A stretch of DNA of 64,000 nucleotides from Streptomyces griseiscabiei. Its GTDB lineage: Bacteria > Actinomycetota > Actinomycetes > Streptomycetales > Streptomycetaceae. Made by a program: the position numbers and the translations under genes. This document shows, piece by piece, positions 36,233 to 46,227 of the stretch. Where the stretch lies: NCBI RefSeq assembly GCF_020010925.1, contig NZ_JAGJBZ010000002.1, forward strand, positions 3,472,001 to 3,536,000, written 5' to 3'. Numbering within the stretch: the first letter of the stretch is position 1; every line of letters starts with the position of its first letter. The notes under the pieces were generated by a model, which worked only from the letters and a program-made list of their open reading frames with translations, ran no database searches and had not been told where the DNA came from.

Positions 36233-38098
36233 TCAGTCGGAGGCGGGGCGGAGGAGTTCCTGGACGGTGACGCCCAGGCCGACGGTCCGCGCCGCCCCGC
36301 GCGTGAGGCCGGCCCGGGCGATGACGGCGTCCAGCTCCGCCGCGGTGCGAAGGCCGGAGCCGTGGCAGACCAGACCGATCAGGTCTTCCTCGCCGTCGTG
36401 CTCGTCGAGTTCGTCGGTGTCGATGACCTCCTCGATCAGCAGCACCCGTCCGCCGGGGACGAGGTTCTCGGCTGCCCGGCGCAGTGCGTGAGCGGCGTCG
36501 GCGTCGGGGAGGGTCTTGAAGGCGCGGCTGATGAGCACGGCGTCGGCTGCCGGGCCGGGCTCGAAGACGGACTGCTCCAGCACGCCGACCCTTGTGCGCT
36601 GCCGCTCGTCGGGGATCGTGGCGGGCAGGTCGCGGCGCAGCCAGTCGGCCTGGGCGGGCAGGGCGCAGATCGTCACCCGCAGGCTTTCGTAGGCCGCGAC
36701 GTACTCCCGGGCATGAGCGCCGGCACCACCGGAGTGGATCACCAGGTGCCCGACTCCGTCGAGCAGACCGGACGTGGCGATCGGTTCGGCGAGGGCGGGC
36801 TGGAACTTCGCCAAGCGCTCCAGATGACGGTCCTCGTAGTCCTGTTCGGCTCGTACATCGGCAAAGGTCTGGCCGGTGACCGAGGCGTAGGCGGGCCGGC
36901 CGGTGCGGACCGACTCCGTGAGGCCGTGGATACCGAGCATCTCGCGACCGACCACCCCGGCGGAGTGGAGCCGGTCGGCGATGAAGTCGAGCGTGAGGAC
37001 GTCGCCGACCGGCGTCAGGGCGTAGTGACCCTGCTCGGTCTCGGTCACCACGTCCAGGGCGTGCAGGTAACGCAGCAGCTTGCCCAGAGCGCGCGCGTCG
37101 GCGCCGACCTCGGCGGCCAGTTCGGTCACGCCGGCCACGCCGCGGGAGAGCAGATCGGGAACGCCCAGTTCGACGGCGGTGCGGAGCGCGATCGGCGCGA
37201 CGAGCCCGGTCAGGTCATGGAGCTTCTGGAACGGGGTGACCGTCCTCTCCGGGTCGGGTACCGCCCCGTCGGACGCCAGAGCGACGACCGCGGAGCGACG
37301 CCAGTAACCGGCGAAGTCGATGTCCTCCTTGGGCACGCCACGGTCCTCGACCAGGTGCCGGCGGATGTCCCGGACGGCCTTGTGCTCGCCGGCCAGCCAC
37401 ACGAACGCCTGGCCGGACCACCACCGCGCACCGCGGACGGCCTCGGTGAGCGGCGACACGGTCCCGGTCGTCGCGTCGGGGCGAACCAGCCATGTCACGT
37501 CGACCCCGGGCGGTTCGCGCAGCTCCTGGCGGTGGGCGTCCTCGGCGATCTCGATGAACACCTGCGCCCGGGTGTCGGGCGGGAGTTCGTCGAGAAGGCG
37601 GCCGATCGCGGGGAGCGCGGTGTCGTCGCCTGCCACGAGCAACCAGTCGGCGCCGGTCGGGAACGCCTTGGACGTGCTCGGGCCGCTGAGGTGGATCCGG
37701 TCACCCGGCCGGGTGCGATGGGCCCACGTCGTTCCCGCGCCCACCCCGTGCTTGACGAAGTCCACGTCCAGCTCGCCGGCCTCGGGGTCCCACCGGCGGA
37801 CCGTGTAGGCCCTCGACAGCGGTCGAGGCCCCTTGGGGACGGTCAACCTGGCCTCGCCCTGGACCGGGAGCACCGGATCGCGCCGGCCCGGGTACGGGAA
37901 GTAGAACGCGAGGTCGTCGTCGAAGCCCGGGGACTCGAAGGCCGGCCGCACGAAGCCGTCCGCCGTGGTGAACGCGCGCAACTGTTCGCCGCTCAGCGTG
38001 ATCCGCCGCATTCCCGGGGTGATGTCGACGGTCCGGACCACTTCGACCTCACGCAGGGTCGGCGGGCGCACGGTGAGTCGGCGCGAGGTCTTGGGCAT
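36233..38098 (-). CDS. Siderophore-interacting ferric reductase fused to a degenerate O-methyltransferase-like domain
   Basis: A 621-residue fusion from ATG 38098 (GTG 38122 is an alternative). Residues 1-270 are a siderophore-interacting protein (SIP): FAD-binding barrel with LSRAYTVRRWD, DFVKHGVGAGTTWAH, a NAD(P)H lobe DWLLVAGDDTALPAIGRLL and the family end motif AGYWRR. SIPs reduce ferric siderophores in the cytoplasm. Residues about 285-621 resemble class I O-methyltransferases with a dimerisation helix region (LHDLTGLVAPIALRTAVELG). The SAM site is eroded: HLVIHSGGAGAHA where DxGGGxG is usual, TICALP where a TVxDLP aspartate is expected, and no catalytic His-Asp pair (FKTLPD). It may therefore bind rather than methylate. 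It is the first gene behind the iron box. Confidence 0.85.
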   Translation of the reverse strand: MPKTSRRLTVRPPTLREVEVVRTVDITPGMRRITLSGEQLRAFTTADGFVRPAFESPGFDDDLAFYFPYPGRRDPVLPVQGEARLTVPKGPRPLSRAYTVRRWDPEAGELDVDFVKHGVGAGTTWAHRTRPGDRIHLSGPSTSKAFPTGADWLLVAGDDTALPAIGRLLDELPPDTRAQVFIEIAEDAHRQELREPPGVDVTWLVRPDATTGTVSPLTEAVRGARWWSGQAFVWLAGEHKAVRDIRRHLVEDRGVPKEDIDFAGYWRRSAVVALASDGAVPDPERTVTPFQKLHDLTGLVAPIALRTAVELGVPDLLSRGVAGVTELAAEVGADARALGKLLRYLHALDVVTETEQGHYALTPVGDVLTLDFIADRLHSAGVVGREMLGIHGLTESVRTGRPAYASVTGQTFADVRAEQDYEDRHLERLAKFQPALAEPIATSGLLDGVGHLVIHSGGAGAHAREYVAAYESLRVTICALPAQADWLRRDLPATIPDERQRTRVGVLEQSVFEPGPAADAVLISRAFKTLPDADAAHALRRAAENLVPGGRVLLIEEVIDTDELDEHDGEEDLIGLVCHGSGLRTAAELDAVIARAGLTRGAARTVGLGVTVQELLRPASD

Positions 38099-38168
38099 GC
38101 GGGAACTGACCTTTCCGGTCACTGCGAGGGCAGGAGTCGCGCACCGGCTTCGGGAGGGCGCGCACTGC

Positions 38169-38187
38169 TAAAGTTAGGCAAACCTTA
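38169..38187. promoter_or_regulatory. Iron box (DmdR/IdeR-type operator)
   Basis: TAAAGTTAGGCAAACCTTA matches the actinobacterial iron-box consensus TTAGGTTAGGCTCACCTAA at 14 of 19 positions, including the GTTAGGC and ACCT cores. It lies 71 bp upstream of the SIP fusion start and 39 bp upstream of the divergent AraC gene, so iron-loaded DmdR could repress both directions. Confidence 0.85.
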
Positions 38188-38225
38188 CCCACAATGGTGT
38201 GCGCAGACTGCCGCATGGTTAGGAC

Positions 38226-39860
38226 ATGGTGGATCCCTCCTCCCTCGCCGCAGGTGCCGGCGACCCGCCGCCGATTCCGGCCGCGCGGTTGGATTCGGCG
38301 GACGCCCCCGCTCGACCGCTGCTGCTCTGGGTTCGCACCGGCGTGGCGCGACTGCGCCCCGACCGCGGGCCGTTGCTGTGCCTCAAGGCCGGCGAAGGCG
38401 CCTGGATCCCCGCAGACGACAGGGGGGAGCGGGAGATCGTCACTGAGCCGGGTACGGTCGCCTTCCCGCTGTGGCCCCACGCCGGAGTCGGCGCTCGGGG
38501 GCTGTCGGAACTGACGCGGTTCGACGTTCCCAGTGGCTGGCAGGACTGGTTGATCCAGCTCTTCAATCTGCAGGTCACTCCTTTCAGTGGCCGCGGGTAT
38601 GCCCCCGAGGCGATCGAGGAACTCCTTCGGCGCCCCGGCTCGCGCTCGTCGGCACCCGGCGAAGTCAGGCGAAACCAGGGCTCGGAGAAGTTCGCCTCGC
38701 CTGCGATGCCGCGAGCCCTCGGCGCCGGAGCGGTCGCCGAGGAACTGGTTCGCGACCCCGCGCTCGACCTCACGGTCGAGCAATGGGCATCGCGGGTGCT
38801 CTCCAGCGCGCGCACCCTGCGCCGTGACTTCCTCGCCGACACCGGGCTCACGTTCGAGCAGTGGCGGCTGCACTGCCGGCTCGGCGCCGCCGTGGAGTTC
38901 CTCGCCGCCGGTTACGACGTGGACCAGGTGGCCGCCCGAGTGGGCTTCGCCAGCCGCAACGGCCTCACGCGGGCCTTCAAGGGACGTTTCGGACTGACCC
39001 CCCACGAGTTCGGACGGGAGATCTCCGCCCGACCTGGCGCCGACCGGCTGACGCAACGGGCGACAGCGGCACGGCAGACCGACGACCTGATCCGGATGAT
39101 GCGCAGGACGGACACTCCCGCCGCGCCGGAGATGCTGCCCGCGGCCAGCACGCCGTCGCACACCAACGACATCCACGTCCTCAGCTGGATGTATCGAGGC
39201 AGCGGGTACCTGGACATCGGCGACCGACGCTACGAGCGGGAGCGAGGGGTGGCGACCTGGATCCCCGCGGAGAAGGAGCATGTCACCGGCCTCCGCGAGA
39301 ACTCCGTCTCCCTGCCGCTGGGCAACGCGAGCACCGGCGACCTCCGACTGACCGTGCCGCTGCAGGTGCGGTTCTCGCCCGCGTGGGACGACTACTTGAT
39401 GTTCTGCTCGATCAGCGCCCGGTCCGGACTGCGTCCCGACGACCACGACCCCCGCCACATCCTGGACCTGTTCGCGGAACAGGTCGCCGCGCAGCGAGCG
39501 CTGTCGGTGCCGATGCCCACGAATCCGCGCGCCCGTGGTGTCGCGATGGAGTACTTGCGCGGTATCGGCGAAGCCGGCGGGAAGCACGGTGGCGAGGTCG
39601 GTGCAGAGGCCGGTGCCGAGGTCGGTGCTGAGATCCACCGTGCCTTCCGTGACGAGACAGGGATGACCCTGAGTCGCTGGCGCTATGCCGCCCGCATGCG
39701 CATCGCTCGCGACCTGCTCGCCGGGGGCGCGCCACCGAGCGCCGTCGCCCGCCGGATCGGGTACGCCCACCTCCCCACGTTCAGCGTCGCCTTCTCCCGC
39801 TTCCACGGACTCTCTCCGCGCGACTACCAGCAGCGCGAGTCCGAGCGGAACCAGTACTGA
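38226..39860 (+). CDS. AraC-family regulator with two tandem AraC-like modules
   Basis: A 544-residue protein made of two copies of a sensor-plus-HTH unit. The first sensor (LCLKAGEGAWIPADDRGE) leads to a complete AraC HTH pair (VEQWASRVLSSARTLRRDF, QVAARVGFASRNGLTRAFKGRFGLTPHEF, residues about 180-262). The second sensor (YRGSGYLDIGDRRYERERGVATWIPAEKEH) leads to a HTH with an intact second half (PSAVARRIGYAHLPTFSVAFSRFHGLSPRDYQ), but its first helix-turn-helix is replaced by a low-complexity GGEVGAEAGAEVGAEIH insert (about 39580-39640). It probably activates the divergent siderophore operon when the siderophore is present, as AraC regulators do in other siderophore loci. Confidence 0.85.
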   Translation: MVDPSSLAAGAGDPPPIPAARLDSADAPARPLLLWVRTGVARLRPDRGPLLCLKAGEGAWIPADDRGEREIVTEPGTVAFPLWPHAGVGARGLSELTRFDVPSGWQDWLIQLFNLQVTPFSGRGYAPEAIEELLRRPGSRSSAPGEVRRNQGSEKFASPAMPRALGAGAVAEELVRDPALDLTVEQWASRVLSSARTLRRDFLADTGLTFEQWRLHCRLGAAVEFLAAGYDVDQVAARVGFASRNGLTRAFKGRFGLTPHEFGREISARPGADRLTQRATAARQTDDLIRMMRRTDTPAAPEMLPAASTPSHTNDIHVLSWMYRGSGYLDIGDRRYERERGVATWIPAEKEHVTGLRENSVSLPLGNASTGDLRLTVPLQVRFSPAWDDYLMFCSISARSGLRPDDHDPRHILDLFAEQVAAQRALSVPMPTNPRARGVAMEYLRGIGEAGGKHGGEVGAEAGAEVGAEIHRAFRDETGMTLSRWRYAARMRIARDLLAGGAPPSAVARRIGYAHLPTFSVAFSRFHGLSPRDYQQRESERNQY

Positions 39861-39883
39861 GCCCGTTGCCGCGTCGTGGCCCT

Positions 39884-40249
39884 TCAGCCCCGCGGTGCCA
39901 CGCGGATTCGGTTCCCGTCCGGGTCAGCCGCGAGGAAGGTCAGCCCGAACCCCGGATCATGAGGCTCGTGAAGGATCGTGACGCCCTTGGACTGCCACTG
40001 CTTGAAGATCGCGTCGACCTCGTCGGGTCCGCCGTCGGTGGCCAGGCAAACCTCGCTGGTACGCGGGACATCGGGCGACAGACCCTCGAACCGACCCGAC
40101 CACAGACCGAGGTCAGCGCCTGGCCCGAGGTTGAAGGTGATGTAGCCCGGAGTCGCGAACGACGGCTTCATGTCGAGGAGGTCGCCGTAGAAACGAGCTG
40201 CAGCGGGAGCGTCGCTCACGTAGACGATGGACACGACGGATGTGGTCAT
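39884..40249 (-). CDS. VOC/glyoxalase-family protein
   Basis: A 121-residue vicinal-oxygen-chelate protein from ATG 40249 with an AAGGAA site. It has two babba modules: VSIVYVSDAPAAARFYGDLLDMKP at the start and ILHEPHDPGFGLTFLAADPDGNRIRVA at the end. Such small proteins include glyoxalases, dioxygenases and antibiotic-binding resistance proteins (bleomycin type). Metal ligands cannot be assigned with confidence. The WYL regulator diverges from it and may control it. Confidence 0.85.
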   Translation of the reverse strand: MTTSVVSIVYVSDAPAAARFYGDLLDMKPSFATPGYITFNLGPGADLGLWSGRFEGLSPDVPRTSEVCLATDGGPDEVDAIFKQWQSKGVTILHEPHDPGFGLTFLAADPDGNRIRVAPRG

Positions 40250-40341
40250 GGCTGTTCCTTGTCGCAGGTCGAAGGTTCGTATCCACCAGCCTGGGCTGGA
40301 TATGCGCCGCATCGTGTCGCAATTGCTGAAAAACTTGGTCG

Positions 40342-41313
40342 GTGACCCCCGACCGCTTCTTCTCCCTGATGCTGCTCCTCGCATCGAGGGATGCCGTGAC
40401 CACCCAGGAACTCGCCTCGGCGCTCGGGGTGTCCCTTCGAACCATCACCCGGGACCTGAACTGGCTCCGCGACGCCGGTCTGCCGGTGACCGCGCAACGG
40501 GGCCGCCTCGGAGGGGTGACCATGCTGCCCGGGTCCGGGCTGGACCTCACGCGACTCACACCGGGCGAGCGTGATCATCTGTCGCTCACCGGGCTGGACG
40601 AGAAGCAACGTGCGGAGCTCGACGCATCCGCCGAAAGCCGGCGCGCACTCTCCAAGATCGGTGCCGCACAGTCACGTCGGGCTCATGAACTCCTGCCACT
40701 CACCGACGTGGTGCACGTGGACAGCCGCCCCTGGCTCCAGGCCCCTGCTTCCGGCACGACTCCGGCTGCGCTGCTCGGCCCGGTGCGGCGAGGTCGCCGA
40801 CTGCGGATCGAGTACGACAGCCCACGCGAAACAAGCCCACGCGACCTGGTCGTGGATCCCTACGGACTGTTCGCCAAGGCCGGCGTCTGGTACCTCGTCG
40901 TCGACCGTGCCCGAGTGCCGCGGATGTACCGACTCGAACGGATCACGACGTGGAACGAAGTCGACCAGCCACGACGGATCCGCGAGAACCAGACCCTGGC
41001 CACCGTCGCCGCAGCGCTCATCGACCAGTGGGAGCACAACCATGCGATAGAGGTCAGCGCCACCGTCGACCGGACCCAGATCGAGCGAGCGCAACGGATC
41101 TTCGGCCGACGACTCGTCCGGGACGACCATGACGAATCCGCCACCGGCCACAAGGTGACGATCCGCTTCCTCAACCTGGGGGACGTGCGAGCACTCCTCC
41201 CGTTCGGGAGCACCATCACCGTGCACGGCCCCACCGAAGCCAGGGCTCACCTCCGTGACCTCGCCACCGACCTTGCCCACCACTACGCGCCACCGGGTCG
41301 GGCGAGCATGTGA
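40342..41313 (+). CDS. WYL-domain transcriptional regulator (HTH_11 type)
   Basis: A 323-residue regulator starting at GTG 40342. Residues 1-55 are a DeoR-like winged helix (RFFSLMLLLASRDAVTTQELA, VSLRTITRDLNWLRDAG). Residues 135-220 are a WYL domain (RRGRRLRIEYDS, VDPYGLFAKAGVWYLVVDRA with the WYL signature, PRMYRLERITTW) and a C-terminal WCX-like extension follows. WYL proteins sense ligands, sometimes nucleic acids, and regulate neighbours. It is divergent from the VOC gene at 93 bp, suggesting control of that gene. There is no clear ribosome site. Confidence 0.9.
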   Translation: MTPDRFFSLMLLLASRDAVTTQELASALGVSLRTITRDLNWLRDAGLPVTAQRGRLGGVTMLPGSGLDLTRLTPGERDHLSLTGLDEKQRAELDASAESRRALSKIGAAQSRRAHELLPLTDVVHVDSRPWLQAPASGTTPAALLGPVRRGRRLRIEYDSPRETSPRDLVVDPYGLFAKAGVWYLVVDRARVPRMYRLERITTWNEVDQPRRIRENQTLATVAAALIDQWEHNHAIEVSATVDRTQIERAQRIFGRRLVRDDHDESATGHKVTIRFLNLGDVRALLPFGSTITVHGPTEARAHLRDLATDLAHHYAPPGRASM

Positions 41314-41554
41314 CTGCTGCTGATGGGTCCGGGGAAGCTCTGGACGACGCTTTCGGCTCACCTGCCCCGACATGCCACGACAGCCCGCACAAGCCCGGCC
41401 TGCGCGACCGTCCGGAACTCACGCGCTCCGCCATCCGCGCTGGCCTCATCGAACCCTGACACCGTCCCCCACGGTCGGAACTCTCGGGCGGGGCGAGCGC
41501 GTTGGCACTGACGAGGCACTTACATCAGACACCGGAGCGGGGAGGGGACGACGC

Positions 41555-41986
41555 ATGGCACGCGGCTCGTCCACCGCCCCTCGCAGGGTCGGACATGGTC
41601 CGGCGGCGGCGCTCGCCGTCCTGTTCGCCGTTCTCACCGCCCTGTTCCTGCCGCCTTCGTACGGCGGTGCTGCCGAGCACCGTCCGTCCTCCTCCGTGGC
41701 CTCGGTGGTCGAGGGCCGCGTCACGGCGGCCTTCGAGATCACGCGGGCCGACAGCGGGGCACAGGCGGACGACGGGCACAGTGCGGCCCTGCTCCGCAGT
41801 CTCCGTGATGTTCCGGGGGAGCGGCCGACGCCCCCGCACACGGCCGTCGTCGTCGCACCGCGCGAGACGGTCGGCCCGCCTCGGCGCGGGCCCACGGACG
41901 CCCCGGCCCTCCTCGTCCCACCGGCTTCGGCCCCTCCGACGGGCTGTCACCAGGGGCGCGCACCGCCCCTTCCGCCAGGCACCTGA
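41555..41986 (+). CDS. Small membrane or exported protein upstream of secDF, function unknown
   Basis: A 143-residue protein from ATG 41555 with GGAGGGG seven bases upstream. Residues 10-40 contain a hydrophobic segment (AAALAVLFAVLTALFLPPSYG), a signal anchor or signal peptide; the rest is alanine- and proline-rich with no fold recognised. It lies 66 bp upstream of secDF on the same strand and may be co-transcribed with it. Coding is supported by the ribosome site and position-specific GC; function is unknown. Confidence 0.6.
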   Translation: MARGSSTAPRRVGHGPAAALAVLFAVLTALFLPPSYGGAAEHRPSSSVASVVEGRVTAAFEITRADSGAQADDGHSAALLRSLRDVPGERPTPPHTAVVVAPRETVGPPRRGPTDAPALLVPPASAPPTGCHQGRAPPLPPGT

Positions 41987-42052
41987 GCTTTCCTTCTTCA
42001 TTTCCGTCGACCGCGGCCATGAGCTGCCGCGGTGTGCCTGCCGGAGGCCCCT

Positions 42053-44284
<2,232 letters not shown>

Positions 44285-44290
44285 CGCGTC

Positions 44291-44316
44291 GGGCGCGCGG
44301 CCGGTGCCGCGCGCCC
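44291..44316 (+). terminator. Hairpin terminator after secDF
   Basis: An 11-bp G/C stem (GGGCGCGCGGC at 44291-44301 against GCCGCGCGCCC at 44306-44316) with a 4-nt loop, starting 7 bp after the secDF stop. Confidence 0.8.
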
Positions 44317-44375
44317 CGTGGGGCGGCCGTCAAAACCGGTGTCCGGGCGGCGGAGCACGGTGATAGACAGTCGGC

Positions 44376-45158
44376 GTGACGAAGACTGAGGCCACGACCC
44401 CGGAGTTCCCCGCACTGCTGCGGCTGATCGAGGAGCGCTCCGCCGCGTTCCGGGCCGCGGTCGCCGCCGCCCCCGACCTGGCACAAAGGGTGCCGACCTG
44501 CCCCGAGTGGACGCTGCTGGACCTGGTGGAGCACCTGGGCTCGGTGCACCGCTTCTGGGCCGCTACCGTCGCCGCCGGCCCCGCCGACGCGCCCTTGCCC
44601 GAGGCGGCCCCGGACGCGCCCCGGGAACGCGCGGCCCTGCTGGCCTGGTCGGCCGAGTCCACCGGGCAACTCCTGGACGCCCTGCGGGAGTCCGGCCCGG
44701 ACCGCGGCTGCTGGACCTGGTGGGGCACGTCGCCGTCGCCGCAGACCAGCGGCGCGGTCGCCCGGCACCAGGTCCAGGAGGCCGCGGTGCACGCCTACGA
44801 CGCCCAGCTCACCACGGGGACCGGGCAGCCGCTGCCGGACGAGGCGGCCCTCGACGGTGTCGACGAGTTCCTGTTCACCTGCTGTGCCGGCACGGCCCCC
44901 TGGCCCCACGCGCCCGCCGCCCTCGACCTCCACGCCACCGAGGGCCGTTCCTGGCGCCTCACGCTTTCCGCCGACGGCACACGGGCCACCCGCCTGACCA
45001 CCCCCGCCGCGACGCCCGCCGACGCCTCCCTGCACGGCACGGCGGGCGAGCTGGTCCTGGCCCTGTACGGCCGCATCCCGGTGGACTCCCTGAAGTCCGA
45101 CGGCGACGGCCACCTCTTCGACCTGCTCCTGGCCTGGGACCCGGAGGAGGACGAGTAG
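44376..45158 (+). CDS. Mycothiol-dependent maleylpyruvate isomerase-family protein
   Basis: A 260-residue cytoplasmic protein from GTG 44376. The N-terminal DinB-like four-helix bundle carries metal-ligand histidines in LVEHLGSVHRFW and RHQVQEAAVHAYDAQ, plus the TCPEWTLLDL start typical of the TIGR03083/MDMPI family. The C-terminal domain from about 170 is the MDMPI_C type. Members use mycothiol with a divalent metal in isomerase, transferase or bacillithiol-S-transferase-like reactions; the substrate is unknown. It is separated from secDF by a terminator and is likely transcribed alone. Confidence 0.85.
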   Translation: MTKTEATTPEFPALLRLIEERSAAFRAAVAAAPDLAQRVPTCPEWTLLDLVEHLGSVHRFWAATVAAGPADAPLPEAAPDAPRERAALLAWSAESTGQLLDALRESGPDRGCWTWWGTSPSPQTSGAVARHQVQEAAVHAYDAQLTTGTGQPLPDEAALDGVDEFLFTCCAGTAPWPHAPAALDLHATEGRSWRLTLSADGTRATRLTTPAATPADASLHGTAGELVLALYGRIPVDSLKSDGDGHLFDLLLAWDPEEDE

Positions 45159-45185
45159 GCCGTCGACGGGAGGGGACGCCACGGT

Positions 45186-45213
45186 GGGCCGGCGCGACGG
45201 GCGGCGCCGGCCC
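45186..45213 (+). terminator. Hairpin terminator after the isomerase-family gene
   Basis: GGGCCGGCGC (45186-45195) pairs perfectly with GCGCCGGCCC (45204-45213) with an 8-nt loop. It may also serve the convergent xylanase remnant. Confidence 0.75.
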
Positions 45214-45216
45214 GCT

Positions 45217-45497
45217 TCACGCGATCGAGCCGCCCATCGCGTTCAGCGCCGCCTGGCAGGCCTGCTTCTTGTTGCCGTCGCGGTCGAACAGCAACGCGTT
45301 CTCCCCGCTGCGCCAGGAGTCGCTGTCGCGGATGCCCCAGACCGTGATGCCGGTGCGGCGCGGCACCTCCATGCACGCCCGGACCGTGTTCGCGTACGCG
45401 GACCCCGGTGCCTGCGCGATGTCCAACTCGGCGACATGAGCGCCGCCAGGCCCAGTACCGACGCCCGGCGTCGGCCGAGCCGTTTCCACTGGTTCAT
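45217..45497 (-). pseudogene. GH10 endo-1,4-beta-xylanase reduced by internal deletion (signal peptide joined to C-terminus)
   Basis: From ATG 45497, with a perfect GGAGGAG site, the sequence reads MNQWKRLGRRRASVLGLAALM, a typical Streptomyces xylanase signal peptide start. About 65 bp later the frame shifts and a second frame carries the GH10 C-terminus: VAELDIAQAPGSAYANTV with the catalytic nucleophile Glu, then TGITVWGIRDSDSW and LLFDRDGNKKQACQAALNAM. The middle of the catalytic domain (about 250 residues including the acid/base Glu) is missing and the two ends are out of frame, so no enzyme can be made. Ancestral promoter and ribosome site seem kept. Confidence 0.85.
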
Positions 45498-45540
45498 CGT
45501 TCTCCTCCCGCCGCCCCGTGCCCTGCGGTCGGCAACATCG

Positions 45541-45566
45541 GCCTACTCAGGCTGAGTTGAGTAGGC
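45541..45566. promoter_or_regulatory. Perfect inverted repeat upstream of xylanase remnant
   Basis: GCCTACTCA (45541-45549) and TGAGTAGGC (45558-45566) form a perfect 9-bp inverted repeat with an 8-bp spacer, with a nested CTCAGGCTGAG. It lies 44 bp upstream of the remnant start codon on the minus strand, so it may be the old xylanase operator; a role for the DUF5707-like gene on the other side is also possible. Confidence 0.5.
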
Positions 45567-45669
45567 GCGCTCATGCCCGGCGGGCCCCGCCGCGGCGAGT
45601 ATCGGTGCAGCGGCGCGGGCGAGAGGCGCCGATCCTGTCCAGTTCAGTTCGGATTTCTTGGAGTCACTC

Positions 45670-46122
45670 ATGTCGCGTCGTACCGTTCTGTGCGTGGCCG
45701 TCGGTGTCGTCGTCCTCGGTGGCGCCGGTGCCCTCACCCTTGCCCACGCCGGGGACCAGTCGTCGACGCCGGCGCACAGCACGGCCCGCTACATCGCTCC
45801 CGACGGCGACCGTGACGGTTCGCTCACCTTCTCCACCGACGTCACGGAGTCCTCCGGCGTCAAGAGCGTGAAGGTGCTGGCATGGCCGCAGGACTCGTCC
45901 TTCGCCGAGGACAGGCCGACCGCCAAGGACATGGCCGGCGTGGACTCGGCCGCCTGTGAGCCCGCCGGAAAGGACACCGCGCACTGCACGTACCGCGTCG
46001 AGGTCACCGCCGCCGACGCGAAGTCGTCCCCGCGCGGTGCCTGGCACGTCGCCGTCCTGGTCACCGCCAAGGACGGCAGCACGACCCTGGACGCCGAGGC
46101 GGCCGACTTCACCGTCCGGTGA
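45670..46122 (+). CDS. Small exported protein, probably DUF5707 family
   Basis: A 150-residue protein from ATG 45670 with GGAG at good distance. A signal peptide or anchor covers residues 3-28 (RRTVLCVAVGVVVLGGAG) followed by an immunoglobulin-like beta-rich domain (DGSLTFSTDVTESSGVKSVKVLAWP, GAWHVAVLVTAKDGSTT). The pattern resembles DUF5707 proteins, which are small secreted actinobacterial proteins of unknown role; the assignment is from memory of the family. Two cysteines (AACEP, HCTYRV) may form a disulfide. Confidence 0.7.
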   Translation: MSRRTVLCVAVGVVVLGGAGALTLAHAGDQSSTPAHSTARYIAPDGDRDGSLTFSTDVTESSGVKSVKVLAWPQDSSFAEDRPTAKDMAGVDSAACEPAGKDTAHCTYRVEVTAADAKSSPRGAWHVAVLVTAKDGSTTLDAEAADFTVR

Positions 46123-46164
46123 TCCGTCCGGTGATCCATTCGGCGCGGGACCGAGACCGAGACC

Positions 46165-46216
46165 GAGCGAGAGCGCGGGTGTGGACGGCGGCACGCGCCC
46201 GCCCGCGCTCGCGCTC
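46165..46216. terminator. Bidirectional hairpin between DUF5707-like gene and celB
   Basis: A 15-bp stem with one mismatch (46165-46179 against 46202-46216; GAGCGAGAGCGCGGG on the left) lies between two convergent stop codons. Confidence 0.65.
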
Positions 46217-46227
46217 CCGCGCTCGCC

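Noticed and set aside
38101..38122. GTG 38122 as start of the SIP fusion
   Set aside because: ATG 38098 has a better upstream GGAAAGG and gives the usual length before the SIP domain; the upstream GTG has no ribosome site.
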